Of a stretch of 64,000 bases of DNA, positions 51,266 through 59,002 are shown in pieces. The position numbers and the translations under genes were made by a program. Location: contig LUZY01000008.1 in NCBI GenBank assembly GCA_001603805.1, positions 62,001 through 126,000 of the forward strand. The letters run 5' to 3'. Source of the stretch: Deferribacterales bacterium Deferri_01. GTDB lineage: Bacteria > Chrysiogenota > Deferribacteres > Deferribacterales > Geovibrionaceae. Every line of letters starts with the position of its first letter. Positions within the stretch are counted from its first letter, which is position 1. The notes beneath the pieces are model-generated. The model was given only the letters and a program-made list of their open reading frames with translations, had not been told where the DNA came from and searched no databases.

Positions 51266-52795
51266 TCAAGCTGCTGTTTTTTTGTTTATAAAATACTGCT
51301 GGGCAATAGAAAGTATGTTGTTCGTAAGCCAGTACAGAACCAGTCCCGACTGAAACTGAAGGAACAGGAATGTGAAAATAATAGGCATGAACATAAAAAC
51401 TTTCTGCTGCATAGGATCGCCCGACTGGGGGCTGAGTCTCTGCTGTACGAACATAGTAATGCCCATAAGCACAGGGGTGATGTAGTAGGGATCTTTAAGT
51501 GAAAGATCCGCAATGTGCAGTATAAAGGGTGAACCTTTAAGCTCTATGGAAACAAGCAGTGCCTTGTAAAGTGCGAAAAATACCGGAATCTGTATAACGA
51601 TGGGAAGACAGCCTCCGAACGGGTTGACGCCCTCTTTCTTATAAAGCTCCATAACAGCCTGGTTAAGTTTCTGCTTATCTTTAGCGTATTTTTCTCTCAG
51701 CTCAGTCATTTTGGGCTGGAGAAGCTGCATTCTCTTCATGGAAACCATGCTTTTCTGCGTGAGAGGGAAGGTAACAAGCTTCACTACCACAGTGAGAAGA
51801 ATGATTGCCGCGCCGTAGTTATGAACATATCCGTAAAAGAAGTTCATAAGGTTGAGAAGAGGGATAGCGAGGAACGAAAAATAGCCGAAGTCTATACTTT
51901 TGGTGAGCCCGAATCCGGTTTCTTTAAGGAGAGTGTACTTCTTGGGTCCGATATAGAGTTTAAATTCCTTGGTGTATTTTGACGCGGGGTTTACAACCGC
52001 TTTGTCTGTTCCCTTAATAACTGCGGAATCACCTGATTTCTGGATGATTCCTTCGGTAAATCCGCCGCCGGCTGCGGCAAAGAGAAAATAGGTAGAGGTA
52101 TAGCCTATCCATTCGGGGTTTGCATAAACCTCAGGTGCTTTGATCTTGTCTTCTTTTTCTCTTCTTACCTTTTTGCCGTCGTACATAATGGGACCCTGAA
52201 AGACGAGTCTGCTGTCGGCAACGCCGTCACCGAGACCGGGTCCTATCTGAACTGAAATAGGCAGTTCAACCGACCTGTTGCCGGTGTTTGCCACTTCTAC
52301 AGAAGCGTCGATAAGGTATGAGCCTTCTTTGATTTCATACTTTTTTGTTATTACAAGGTCATTCTGCGTTGAGGTGAATACGAGGGATGTCGTATCGCCT
52401 TTTTTGATTTCCTTGGATGAAAAAGCTGCGGAAGTGCCTGTTCCGGCTGTCATATAGTCCTGTTTGCCGTCACCGAAGCCGATGTGAATCGGTTTTTCGT
52501 TGTACTGCTGGATTTCTGCTTTCAGGATATTGCCGCTGATTTCATTGAAAGTAAGCGTGAGATCCGCTGTGGAGATGGTTTTAAGCTTGTCTGCTGAAAC
52601 GGGAGCCGTTTCACCGAGAACAAGAGGGGCGGATGTCTGTGTGTCAGCCGTCTCGTCTGCGGACGGAGTTGCTGCCGCTGTTTCTGTTGCTGTTGTGGCA
52701 TTGTCCGCCACGGGAGCCTTCGGTGCAAAAAATGCCTGAAAGCCTATGAGTACAAGCGCGCTGAGCGCGACTGCAAGCAGGGTTTTCTTGTCCAT
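51266..52795 (-). CDS. yidC: membrane protein insertase YidC
   Basis: A 509-residue insertase. An N-terminal anchor (about 5-24) is followed by a Thr/Ala-rich linker, a large periplasmic domain (about 60-310), and five helices with YGAAIILLTVVVKLVTFPLT. The conserved arginine of the hydrophilic groove is not certain to me; family motifs GCLPIVIQIPVFFALYKALLVSIELKGSPF and QRLSPQSGDPMQQKVFMFMPIIFTFLF are clear. It inserts membrane proteins with or without SecYEG. Confidence 0.95.
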   Translation of the reverse strand: MDKKTLLAVALSALVLIGFQAFFAPKAPVADNATTATETAAATPSADETADTQTSAPLVLGETAPVSADKLKTISTADLTLTFNEISGNILKAEIQQYNEKPIHIGFGDGKQDYMTAGTGTSAAFSSKEIKKGDTTSLVFTSTQNDLVITKKYEIKEGSYLIDASVEVANTGNRSVELPISVQIGPGLGDGVADSRLVFQGPIMYDGKKVRREKEDKIKAPEVYANPEWIGYTSTYFLFAAAGGGFTEGIIQKSGDSAVIKGTDKAVVNPASKYTKEFKLYIGPKKYTLLKETGFGLTKSIDFGYFSFLAIPLLNLMNFFYGYVHNYGAAIILLTVVVKLVTFPLTQKSMVSMKRMQLLQPKMTELREKYAKDKQKLNQAVMELYKKEGVNPFGGCLPIVIQIPVFFALYKALLVSIELKGSPFILHIADLSLKDPYYITPVLMGITMFVQQRLSPQSGDPMQQKVFMFMPIIFTFLFLQFQSGLVLYWLTNNILSIAQQYFINKKTAA

Positions 52796-52820
52796 TGTGA
52801 GAATGTCCTCCGAGTGTGTC

Positions 52821-53078
52821 CTATTTTACAGGATCATAACCTCCGGCTGATAGGGGGTTGCATCTTAGAATTCTCCAGACGGCAAGAAAAAAGCCTTTGA
52901 AAATACCTTTCTTTTGTATTGCTTCAATTGCATATTCGGAGCAGGTGGGGTAAAACCTGCATCTGGGTCCCAGCATGGGGGAAATAAACAGCTGATAAAA
53001 CCTAATCGGTCCTATCAGCAGGTATTTCGGATGCAATTTTTTCCATAAGCCTGTGTGCTTCATTATATATCTCATCAT
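52821..53078 (-). CDS. yidD: membrane protein insertion efficiency factor YidD
   Basis: An 85-residue protein with the family core [31 protein letters not shown] and a C-terminal [11 protein letters not shown]. The cysteines and Arg-rich start are typical. The longest frame overlaps rnpA by 77 bases; a start nearer MKHTG (53063) or later is possible. It lies between rnpA and yidC as in many bacteria. Confidence 0.9.
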   Translation of the reverse strand: MMRYIMKHTGLWKKLHPKYLLIGPIRFYQLFISPMLGPRCRFYPTCSEYAIEAIQKKGIFKGFFLAVWRILRCNPLSAGGYDPVK

Positions 53079-53367
53079 ATGAGGCTTTGCCCGCTCCGGG
53101 CATAGCTCTGAAAACGAAATCTGTTCCTGCGGGAAAAAGGGCTTTGTTTCTCCGGCAGAACTCTTTGAAGTACCGCCTCAGCCTGTTTCGGTCAACAGCT
53201 CTTTTGCTGACCTTTTTTCCCGTAATAAAGCCGAATCTGCTTTCTTCACAATCACATATGCGCCAGTAGACTGTTATGAGTCTTCCGGCACATCTTTTCC
53301 CTCTAAGAACTTTCAAGTAGTCAGACTTTTTCTTGAGCCGTTCGGAAGTTTTCAGCCGTTGGTTCAT
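53002..53367 (-). CDS. rnpA: ribonuclease P protein component
   Basis: A 121-residue basic protein that assists the RNase P RNA in tRNA 5' maturation. The family signature is [23 protein letters not shown] (residues about 50-72). It begins 18 bases after the rpmH stop and overlaps yidD. Confidence 0.93.
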   Translation of the reverse strand: MNQRLKTSERLKKKSDYLKVLRGKRCAGRLITVYWRICDCEESRFGFITGKKVSKRAVDRNRLRRYFKEFCRRNKALFPAGTDFVFRAMPGAGKASYDEIYNEAHRLMEKIASEIPADRTD

Positions 53368-53385
53368 AAACCTGGGGGCCGAAGA

Positions 53386-53529
53386 TTAAACTGCCAGACG
53401 TTTACGTCCTTTAGCGCGTCTTCTGTTGATAACGAGACGTCCGCCCTTTGTTTTCATACGAGCCCTGAAGCCGTGCTTGCGCTTTCTTTTCAGATTGCTG
53501 GGCTTTTTCATTGTCAGCATCTGTGCCAT
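53386..53529 (-). CDS. rpmH: 50S ribosomal protein L34
   Basis: A 47-residue highly basic protein: [14 protein letters not shown], then [24 protein letters not shown], which is the L34 signature. GGAGG six bases before the ATG at 53529 (MAQML) chooses this start, giving a few residues more than the usual MKRTFQP-like beginning. It leads the rpmH-rnpA-yidD-yidC-jag operon. Confidence 0.95.
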   Translation of the reverse strand: MAQMLTMKKPSNLKRKRKHGFRARMKTKGGRLVINRRRAKGRKRLAV

Positions 53530-53566
53530 GGTTGTCCTCCAATTGCTTATATCGGTAGAGCCCGAA

Positions 53567-53595
53567 ATTATAGTGGGGCATATGCCCTTTGTCAA
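53567..53595 (-). promoter_or_regulatory. consensus promoter of rpmH with a palindrome in the spacer
   Basis: On the minus strand TTGACA (53590-53595), a 17-base spacer and TATAAT (53567-53572) match the sigma-70 consensus exactly. The spacer holds the perfect 12-bp palindrome GGGCATATGCCC. The -10 box lies about 38 bases before the rpmH ATG. Confidence 0.8.
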
Positions 53596-53800
53596 CTACT
53601 ATTCTGCGGGCGTTTTTTCACTGTCCGCACCTTTAAATGATCTGTGCGGATGATCAAAAGTTCACCTTGAAGGTTAAGAGGTATTTTATTATCATTATTA
53701 AGTCAAGGGAAAACCGTCCTTATATATATTATTAACATTTCATCATGAAGACAGCGGCTCTCCTCTTTTTCCGCTGCGTAATATTTTTTGATCTTTTCTG

Positions 53801-53829
53801 TTGACTGCTCTTTATATTGCGTATATGAT
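53801..53829 (+). promoter_or_regulatory. promoter of rplU-rpmA
   Basis: TTGACT (53801-53806), 17 bases, TATGAT (53824-53829), about 50 bases before the rplU ATG. The gap 53596-53800 also contains an inverted repeat TCCGCAC / GTGCGGA (about 53625-53648); otherwise it is AT-rich with no gene seen. Confidence 0.7.
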
Positions 53830-53878
53830 TTCGTTCCTTTTGGATCAATTTGTAATTATGTTTTCGTGAGGTATAGAT

Positions 53879-54190
53879 ATGTTCGCGGTAATCAAGCAGG
53901 GCGGGAGACAGTACACTGTTAAGCCCGGTGACGTTATTAAGGTTGACAGGCTTGAAGCCGATGTTGACAGCGCAGTAGAGCTTACGGATGTTCTCGTAGT
54001 ATCCGGCGATAAGCTCCTTGTAGGCGCACCCGTTGTGGACGGCGCAAAAGTTCAGGCTACAGTAGTTAGACATGAGAAAGGCGACAAAATTCTCGTTTTC
54101 AAACGTAAACGCAGAAAAGACTACAAAAAACGCATTGGTCACCGTACTCATTACACAACTCTTAAAATCAACGACATCAAAGTCGGTTAA
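53879..54190 (+). CDS. rplU: 50S ribosomal protein L21
   Basis: A 103-residue protein beginning [20 protein letters not shown] and ending with [23 protein letters not shown], the L21 signature. It is the first gene of rplU-rpmA, 11 bases ahead of rpmA. Confidence 0.97.
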   Translation: MFAVIKQGGRQYTVKPGDVIKVDRLEADVDSAVELTDVLVVSGDKLLVGAPVVDGAKVQATVVRHEKGDKILVFKRKRRKDYKKRIGHRTHYTTLKINDIKVG

Positions 54191-54201
54191 GGAGGCGCAT
54201 A

Positions 54202-54468
54202 ATGGCTCATAAAAAGGCAGGCGGTTCTACCCGTAACGGCAGAGACAGTAACAGTAAGCGTCTCGGTGTTAAAAGATACGCTGGTCAGTTCGTGACCGCA
54301 GGAAGCATCATCGTTCGTCAGAGAGGCACTCAGTTCAAACCCGGCACTAACATGGGCATGGGCAGAGACTACACTCTTTTCGCTCTTGTTGACGGATATG
54401 TTGAATTTAAAGACAGAGGCAGCATGGGCAAACATGTGTCCGTAGTCGCCGCTGAAGCTTCCGCTTAA
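54202..54468 (+). CDS. rpmA: 50S ribosomal protein L27
   Basis: An 88-residue protein starting [20 protein letters not shown], the L27 signature, with [16 protein letters not shown]-like core. There is no N-terminal cleavable extension like that of Firmicutes. A strong terminator follows. Confidence 0.97.
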   Translation: MAHKKAGGSTRNGRDSNSKRLGVKRYAGQFVTAGSIIVRQRGTQFKPGTNMGMGRDYTLFALVDGYVEFKDRGSMGKHVSVVAAEASA

Positions 54469-54502
54469 CACAAAGCTTTAAAAAAAATCAGGCTAATTTC
54501 GC

Positions 54503-54540
54503 AAAAGCCCGCCGCACATAATGCGCTGCGGGCTTTTTTG
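54503..54540 (+). terminator. terminator of rplU-rpmA
   Basis: The stem AAAAGCCCGC / GCGGGCTTTT carries an inner CGCA/TGCG extension and is followed by T. It separates the ribosomal genes from the DUF4139 gene. Confidence 0.85.
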
Positions 54541-54613
54541 TTTTGCACTTTTCTTGAGAAACTCTGTCAGCAATATTAGTATTTGTATAATACGTTCTAA
54601 GGAGAAAGCTGAT

Positions 54614-55990
54614 ATGAAACCTGTAATAGCAACTCTTGTTTTCCTGATGTGTGCCGGAGCATTCGCATCGGATTTTTATCTTTATAGAGATAAAGCAGAA
54701 TACCGCACTGGCAGCACTGGCGGCGTACTTGGTTATTCCGAAACGTTGAAGGCTTACTGCGGCGAAAGTGAGATACTGACCGCTCCCTCAAATGCACCCG
54801 TTAAGGGAACGTGGCTGGGCGCAATAGATGGTGAGATCACAAAGAACGAATCAGCTTACGAATCGGCCGAAAAGAGAAAGCAGGTTGCTGAGTTCATGCT
54901 CGGCAGTCTGGGTGAGGTTTCTTACGATAAGCTTGCTGACGGCAAGATCCGCAAATATGTAACAGGACTTTTTGAAGAGATTTCCAAAGCCGAAGCCGAT
55001 ATGAAAAAAGCAAATGAAGGTATTGAGATTCTCAAGGCTCTCTTTGCGAAAGGAACTGACGGAAGATATGCAGTGCGTGCGGATTCATCCTGCGCTGACT
55101 TAAGGCTGGTGCTTGATAAAATAACCGCAGACTATGAAAATGTTCTTCGCATTAACGGCAATTCAGCTAAAACCGAACTGGTACTGAAGGCTGTGAACAG
55201 AAGCGGGGTGGATATTGATGCGTCAAACGCCTATCTTCTGCCGTCATATCTGAATGCACCGATAAATATTCCACAGTTTGATTCATGGTATGTTCGTCCG
55301 TTTGAGCCTGTAGTTCTTTCCAGAACTATGAAGACCAGCGCCGCTCCGCTCATGACCGAGGCTGCGGATTTTGACGCTTCGGAAGTTACGAGAGAAGCGC
55401 CTTCGCAGTTCAGGGTAACAAACTTCAAGCTCGCCTCAAGCGGACAGGAGACACGATTTGTCCTTGACTCCGCCGATGTGGATACTGAAAGCAGGCTTGC
55501 CGTGTACCCTTTCAGAAGTCCGGTTGTCTACAGAGAGACAGTTTTTACCCCCAGGTCTGAGGTTTACGGCAATAAATGGCGTGTAATCAAAGACAGGGAA
55601 AACTTTGACAATGTTTACTCAACTGTTGAAAACGGCAAAATACGCCTTGCCGCAGGAACAGACAAGGATATATCTGTTAAAAGAAGTGATCTGCCCCTCA
55701 CAAGGGAGTCAGACGGCTTTTTCGGCACCAAGAAGAGAATGAAAAGGGGGTATACCATTGAGGTGTCAAACCTTTCCGGAGTTTCAAAAAAACTCAGCAT
55801 AACCGACCGTGTGCCCGTGGCTGCGGATGACAGAATAAGCATAGAAAATACGGTAGTGAACGGAAAGAAACTTTCCCCCTCAAAGGACGGAAAGCTTGAA
55901 ATAATAACCGAAATCGCCGCAGGCGGAACTGTAAAGTATGAAGTGACCTTTGAACTGGTCGCTGACAAAGACATGGATGTGGTATTTTAA
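54614..55990 (+). CDS. secreted DUF4139-family protein
   Basis: A 458-residue exported protein with a signal peptide (about 1-18, ending FAS). Helices around 100-160 may form a short coiled coil. The C-terminal half matches the DUF4139 style of beta-rich domain (NKWRVIKDRENF..., RGYTIEVSNLSGVSKKLSITDRVPVAADDRISIE...KYEVTFELV). AAGGAG nine bases before 54614 supports the start; a longer frame overlaps the terminator. The obgE ATG follows its stop directly. Function unknown. Confidence 0.75.
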   Translation: MKPVIATLVFLMCAGAFASDFYLYRDKAEYRTGSTGGVLGYSETLKAYCGESEILTAPSNAPVKGTWLGAIDGEITKNESAYESAEKRKQVAEFMLGSLGEVSYDKLADGKIRKYVTGLFEEISKAEADMKKANEGIEILKALFAKGTDGRYAVRADSSCADLRLVLDKITADYENVLRINGNSAKTELVLKAVNRSGVDIDASNAYLLPSYLNAPINIPQFDSWYVRPFEPVVLSRTMKTSAAPLMTEAADFDASEVTREAPSQFRVTNFKLASSGQETRFVLDSADVDTESRLAVYPFRSPVVYRETVFTPRSEVYGNKWRVIKDRENFDNVYSTVENGKIRLAAGTDKDISVKRSDLPLTRESDGFFGTKKRMKRGYTIEVSNLSGVSKKLSITDRVPVAADDRISIENTVVNGKKLSPSKDGKLEIITEIAAGGTVKYEVTFELVADKDMDVVF

Positions 55991-57025
55991 ATGAAATTTG
56001 TCGATTCACTTATTATAGACGTTGAAGGCGGAACGGGCGGCAACGGATGCTGCAGCTTCCGCCGTGAGGCATATGTGCCCAGAGGCGGTCCCAACGGCGG
56101 AAACGGCGGAAACGGCGGGAGTGTTATCCTTGAAGGGGATGACTCCAAGACGACTCTGCTGGATCTCACCTACAATGCGATTTATAAAGGCAAGCGTGGT
56201 ATTCACGGCAAAGGAAGTGACCTTCAGGGAAGACGGGGGGAAGATATCCTTCTTAAAGTTCCTGTGGGGACAATGGTCTATGATGTAGAAACCGAAGAGC
56301 TTGTTGCAGATATTACAAAAAATGGCGAGCAGGTTGTGGCTGCGGCCGGCGGCAGGGGCGGACGAGGCAATGCCTCATTTGTTTCCTCCACTCACCGTGC
56401 GCCCAGAGAGTTTACAAACGGAGTCCCCGGAGAGAAGAAGCGTCTTCGCCTTGAACTTAAGCTCATAGCAGATGTGGGAATTATAGGTATGCCCAATGCC
56501 GGCAAATCTACATTTATATCCGCCGTTTCTGCGGCAAAACCGAAGGTAGCGGATTATCCGTTTACCACTCTTGTTCCGCACCTCGGCGTTGTGAGGGGCG
56601 AGCTTGGGGATGCGTTTGTTCTGGCTGATATGCCGGGGCTTGTGGAAGGCGCACACGAAGGGATAGGGCTGGGAACACGCTTTCTCCGCCATATAGAAAG
56701 AACAAGGGTTCTGGTTCACTTTGTGGACTCTTCGGATTACGACAGCAGTATGATAGAACGCTATAAGATGATCAGAAACGAGCTTGAGAAATACGGAACA
56801 GACGTTTCGGACAAAGTTGAGCTTGTTGCCGCAACAAAAACCGATGCGGCTGTGCCTGAAAATCTTGCAGAGTTTGAGGGGTTTATACAGAAAGAAGGGA
56901 AACCTTTTTTTAAGATATGCTCACTCACCAAGGACGGCGTAAAAGACCTCCTGAATGCAGCGGAGAAAGTCCTCGCCGAAACGGAAAAAGCGAATGAAGA
57001 AGATCTCGGAGATTCTGAACAGTAA
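55991..57025 (+). CDS. obgE: GTPase ObgE/CgtA
   Basis: A 344-residue GTPase for late 50S assembly and stress responses. The glycine-rich Obg fold (residues 1-155) has GGTGGNGCCSFRREAYVPRGGPNGG. The G domain has G1 GMPNAGKST, G3 DMPGLVEGAHEG and a G4-like AATKTD. It directly follows the DUF4139 gene. Usually obgE follows rpmA; here that gene is interposed. The DUF721 gene overlaps its end by 32 bases. Confidence 0.96.
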   Translation: MKFVDSLIIDVEGGTGGNGCCSFRREAYVPRGGPNGGNGGNGGSVILEGDDSKTTLLDLTYNAIYKGKRGIHGKGSDLQGRRGEDILLKVPVGTMVYDVETEELVADITKNGEQVVAAAGGRGGRGNASFVSSTHRAPREFTNGVPGEKKRLRLELKLIADVGIIGMPNAGKSTFISAVSAAKPKVADYPFTTLVPHLGVVRGELGDAFVLADMPGLVEGAHEGIGLGTRFLRHIERTRVLVHFVDSSDYDSSMIERYKMIRNELEKYGTDVSDKVELVAATKTDAAVPENLAEFEGFIQKEGKPFFKICSLTKDGVKDLLNAAEKVLAETEKANEEDLGDSEQ

Positions 57026-57434
57026 AATCACAGGCGCGGCGAGGGAGTTTTCTTCCCTTGCCCGTACGTGGCATCACGCAGTGGGTGACACTGTTGCGGG
57101 TGTTGCTATGCCAATAAAGATTGACGGCACATGTCTTATTGTCGGTGTAGGTGATAACATGTGGTTGAGTGAACTTGTCCATATGAAGGATGAGATAATG
57201 GAAAACCTTGCTGATAAAGGGCTTAAGGTTGAGGATATCCGCTTTGTTTTCCGGCAGGCGGCAAAAAAGAAGATCAAACCTGCATTTCAGCCCCGAAAAA
57301 TCACGGAGAAAGAAGAACGCACTGTGAGAAATATGTGCGGCGTGATTAAAGACGAAACCCTTAGAAACAGCGCTGAAAAGGCTATGCGCGCTTATTTCGG
57401 AAAATATTCATATGATGATTTCATAGGGCGTTGA
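56994..57434 (+). CDS. DUF721 (DciA-like) protein
   Basis: A 146-residue protein with the DUF721 domain in its first two-thirds (AREFSSLARTWHHAVGDTVAGVAMPIKI...LIVGVGDNMWLSELVHMKDEIMENL). DciA-type members load the replicative helicase, so a replication role is likely. A short C-terminal tail follows. The ATG at 56994 overlaps obgE by 32 bases. It sits upstream of def. Confidence 0.78.
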   Translation: MKKISEILNSKITGAAREFSSLARTWHHAVGDTVAGVAMPIKIDGTCLIVGVGDNMWLSELVHMKDEIMENLADKGLKVEDIRFVFRQAAKKKIKPAFQPRKITEKEERTVRNMCGVIKDETLRNSAEKAMRAYFGKYSYDDFIGR

Positions 57435-57484
57435 AAATTCGGAGTAAATCTATTATTTTATCCTTTACATAGGAGACGAAAACA

Positions 57485-58012
57485 GTGATTCTTGATATAA
57501 AAACCTTTCCTGACGAGGTATTGAGAAAGAAAAACGAGCCCGTTAGTGTTGTTGACGATTCGGTGAAAAAGCTTCTTGACGATATGGTTGATACCATGCG
57601 CAGTGCCAAGGGGGTCGGTCTTGCCGCACCTCAGGTCGGCGTTAATAAACGGGTTATAATTGTTGATATAAGTGCGGGAGAAGATCCTGATTCTTTGATG
57701 AGAATAATCAACCCGGAAATTCTGGAACTTTCCGGCGAGCCGGACGTCAATGAAGAAGGATGCTTAAGTGTTCCCGGTGAGTACGAAGTAGTGGCAAGAC
57801 CCTCTAAAGCCGTGATAAAGTATCTGAAAGAGAACGGAAGTGAGGAAATAGTAAAGGCTGATGGGTTTCTGGCAAGAGCCCTGCAGCATGAGATTGACCA
57901 TCTTAACGGGGTTCTTTTCATAGACAGGCTCTCCATGAGCAAAAGAGAGACTGTTAAAAAACGCATACGCAAACGTATCAGCATTGGTGATTATGTCGCC
58001 GGAAGAGGCTGA
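57485..58012 (+). CDS. def: peptide deformylase
   Basis: A 175-residue metal enzyme removing N-formyl groups from nascent proteins. Motif 1 is GVGLAAPQVG, motif 2 is EEGCLSVPG (Cys ligand) and motif 3 is QHEIDHLNGVLF (two His ligands). It starts at GTG after AGGAGA. It is the counterpart of fmt at 15702, but the two genes are far apart. A CcmD-like small gene follows. Confidence 0.95.
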   Translation: MILDIKTFPDEVLRKKNEPVSVVDDSVKKLLDDMVDTMRSAKGVGLAAPQVGVNKRVIIVDISAGEDPDSLMRIINPEILELSGEPDVNEEGCLSVPGEYEVVARPSKAVIKYLKENGSEEIVKADGFLARALQHEIDHLNGVLFIDRLSMSKRETVKKRIRKRISIGDYVAGRG

Positions 58013-58040
58013 TGGACAAAAGTAAAAAGGAGAGCTTATT

Positions 58041-58178
58041 ATGCAGGATTTCTGGTATATAGTGGGAGCATATTCGATTATATGGGTACTTCTCGGCGGA
58101 TACATGCTGGGGCTGGGTTCAAAAATTTCAGAACTTAACAAAAGGATTGACGCCGTAGAGGCCGATAAAGAAAGATAA
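58041..58178 (+). CDS. CcmD-family small membrane protein
   Basis: A 45-residue peptide. A single helix (about 5-27, YIVGAYSIIWVLLGGYMLGLG) is followed by a charged coiled-coil-like tail (KISELNKRIDAVEADKER). This is the CcmD plan (aromatic AY..IW motif, Tyr in the helix, basic tail). AAGGAG nine bases upstream supports translation. CcmD helps release holo-CcmE during cytochrome c maturation, but no other ccm gene is near. Confidence 0.72.
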   Translation: MQDFWYIVGAYSIIWVLLGGYMLGLGSKISELNKRIDAVEADKER

Positions 58179-58197
58179 TTAAATCGCCGTACGTACA

Positions 58198-58267
58198 GCA
58201 ACCCCGCATGTGGGGTTGCGTCTGGTGCGGGAACACATGTAAAAAACTGCGTTATGCAGCTTTTTAC
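58198..58267. terminator. two hairpins between ccmD-like and csrA
   Basis: Stem 1 is GCAACCCC / GGGGTTGC (58198-58219), without a T run. Stem 2 (58239-58267) is GTAAAAAACTGC / GCAGCTTTTTAC with one mismatch and A/T tails on both sides, a bidirectional terminator between convergent genes. Confidence 0.75.
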
Positions 58268-58275
58268 AATATAAA

Positions 58276-58506
58276 TCAGGTTCCCTGGTTCTTAAAGAAA
58301 TCCACAAGAGATACAAGGTTTTCCTTGGTGGCTGCCTGAATGTTTTCATCCTTTATCGCCTCAAAAATCTCCTTGCGGTGGACACTTACATCTCTGGGGG
58401 CATCAATTCCGAGCTTAACGCTCTTGCCCGCCACCTCCACTATGCGGATCTCGATATTTTCACCAATAATTATACTTTCATTTGTCTTTCTGGAGAGTAC
58501 AAGCAT
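58276..58506 (-). CDS. csrA: carbon storage regulator CsrA
   Basis: A 76-residue RNA-binding protein starting [25 protein letters not shown], with the RxKxN and [15 protein letters not shown] motifs that make the GGA-binding surface. It blocks translation of target mRNAs, in FliW-containing bacteria mainly flagellin-related. Its ATG overlaps the fliW stop (TGATG). Confidence 0.95.
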   Translation of the reverse strand: MLVLSRKTNESIIIGENIEIRIVEVAGKSVKLGIDAPRDVSVHRKEIFEAIKDENIQAATKENLVSLVDFFKNQGT

Positions 58507-58985
58507 CACTTATCCTTGGCGGCAAAAAGCGGAGCTTTTATCATCCACCTGTCATCTTCAAGTATAACCTGTTTCGCCAGTTTTTTCTCCGGATTTAAAA
58601 GAATAGGCGCACGCAGATTTACTGTCGCATTTTTCGGATCTTCGGGAACAACCACAATTGCGGCAAGCTTAAGATCCTCTTCTTTTTCTATGCCAAGAAT
58701 CTTAAGCTCACGTTTATTGATTTTCGGGTCATAATTCGGATGAAAGATCTTCGGCTCAATGAGTATGAAGCATACATCAGGGTCTTGTGTTGCCTGAAAC
58801 CAAATAAACGGGAATGATTTATCACCTGAGATCAGGAGAAAGTCGCTGAGTTCGGGAAACCCGAGCAGCGGAGCAGACAGAGTGATTATATCATTCTCCG
58901 TATATTCAATCGGACCCAGTTTGGTTGAGGACATTTTTATTTTTTCCATTGAAACCTCTGTGTTTTCTGCAAGGTTTGATTTCAT
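58506..58985 (-). CDS. fliW: flagellar assembly factor FliW
   Basis: A 159-residue protein of the FliW family: [28 protein letters not shown] near residue 25 and [17 protein letters not shown] near the end. It binds CsrA and is displaced by flagellin, linking filament assembly to translation. AAGGAGT lies nine bases before the ATG. It lies between flgL and csrA. Confidence 0.93.
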   Translation of the reverse strand: MKSNLAENTEVSMEKIKMSSTKLGPIEYTENDIITLSAPLLGFPELSDFLLISGDKSFPFIWFQATQDPDVCFILIEPKIFHPNYDPKINKRELKILGIEKEEDLKLAAIVVVPEDPKNATVNLRAPILLNPEKKLAKQVILEDDRWMIKAPLFAAKDK

Positions 58986-59002
58986 TGTTTTTTACTCCTT
59001 AC

